The notes beneath the pieces are model-generated. The model was not told where the DNA came from and searched no databases. It was given only the letters and a program-made list of their open reading frames with translations. A stretch of 15,126 nucleotides of DNA from DRWZ01 sp964601505 (GTDB lineage: Bacteria > Calescibacteriota > Calescibacteriia > Calescibacteriales > Calescibacteriaceae): positions 1-15,126 of the forward strand of contig CAZRNR010000050.1 of assembly GCA_964601505.1 (NCBI GenBank), written 5' to 3'. Position numbers and translations under genes: made by a program. Below, in pieces: positions 14,963 through 15,126 of this stretch (position 1 is its first letter; each line of letters opens with the position of its first letter).

Positions 14963-15126
14963 AGTGTTCCCCTGAATTTTTACAATAGAACAATGATGTA
15001 AGATAGAACTTGTAAAGAAGAATTTTTTATTATTTTGTTGTATTATATAAAGAATACTTTATGTTTATTTTGGTTTATGTATTTTATTTTACTTTTTACT
15101 TTCTTTTATCTTTTATTATAGTATCT
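14963..15126. other. non-coding tail with an extreme T-rich stretch
   Basis: No gene is visible. From about 15020 to the window end the + strand is nearly all T and A with T dominating and very few G or C. A short hairpin, ATAAAG-aata-CTTTAT (15047-15062), stands inside it, followed by T-rich sequence. It could act as a weak terminator or be an AT-rich upstream region of the next gene. Its role is open. Confidence 0.4.

Noticed and set aside
1..15126. tRNA, rRNA or CRISPR elements
   Set aside because: No cloverleaf-like sequence with a TTCRA loop, no rRNA-like block, and no spaced direct repeats were seen on reading either strand.

Overview
The window is an AT-rich stretch of bacterial chromosome. 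Several features point to a flagellated diderm: FlhA, a family-9 (heptosyltransferase-like) glycosyltransferase, and two exported proteins that look like outer-membrane or envelope beta-structures. The archaeal/Aquifex-type two-domain protein disulfide oxidoreductase, the stand-alone catalytic subunit of methylmalonyl-CoA mutase, cobalamin synthesis and a multiheme cytochrome suggest an anaerobic, possibly thermophilic lineage. That lifestyle is inference, and the sequence alone does not let me name the taxon. No RNA gene, CRISPR array, insertion sequence or clear intrinsic terminator was found.

Layout. Bases 1-3651 hold the end of an unknown + strand gene, cobyrinate a,c-diamide synthase (cbiA, minus), a HIT-family nucleotide hydrolase/transferase (plus) and the methylmalonyl-CoA mutase catalytic subunit (minus). 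cbiA makes part of the B12 pathway and the mutase uses B12. A 42-bp divergent intergenic region separates the mutase from a DppB/OppB-type ABC permease (3652-4563) that has no partner genes here. Next come a metallo-beta-lactamase-fold hydrolase (4867-5826) and, 5 bp later, an exported beta-rich protein (5832-6533). Bases 6534-7581 are a decayed-looking zone with a broken multiheme c-type cytochrome on the minus strand. Then come a small four-helix membrane protein (7582-7980), protein disulfide oxidoreductase (8188-8823), an exported lipoprotein-like protein (9075-9779), glmS translationally overlapped with a GT9 glycosyltransferase (9828-12553), and flhA (12831-14894). The window ends in an extremely T-rich stretch.

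How the genes work together. glmS supplies glucosamine-6-phosphate, the entry to amino-sugar synthesis for peptidoglycan and LPS. The overlapping GT9 gene probably uses such envelope precursors in LPS or other surface glycan assembly. The exported beta-rich proteins fit the same envelope theme. cbiA and the mutase form a cofactor/enzyme pair. The remaining genes look like single, unrelated units.

Nothing in the window amounts to a clear new biological system. The most unusual signals are: (i) many spacers contain short protein-like stretches broken by stops and frame changes, as if the area were eroding; (ii) a multiheme cytochrome frame has one in-frame stop and no usable start; (iii) most genes lack a Shine-Dalgarno sequence while the disulfide oxidoreductase has a perfect one, which also corrects its start.
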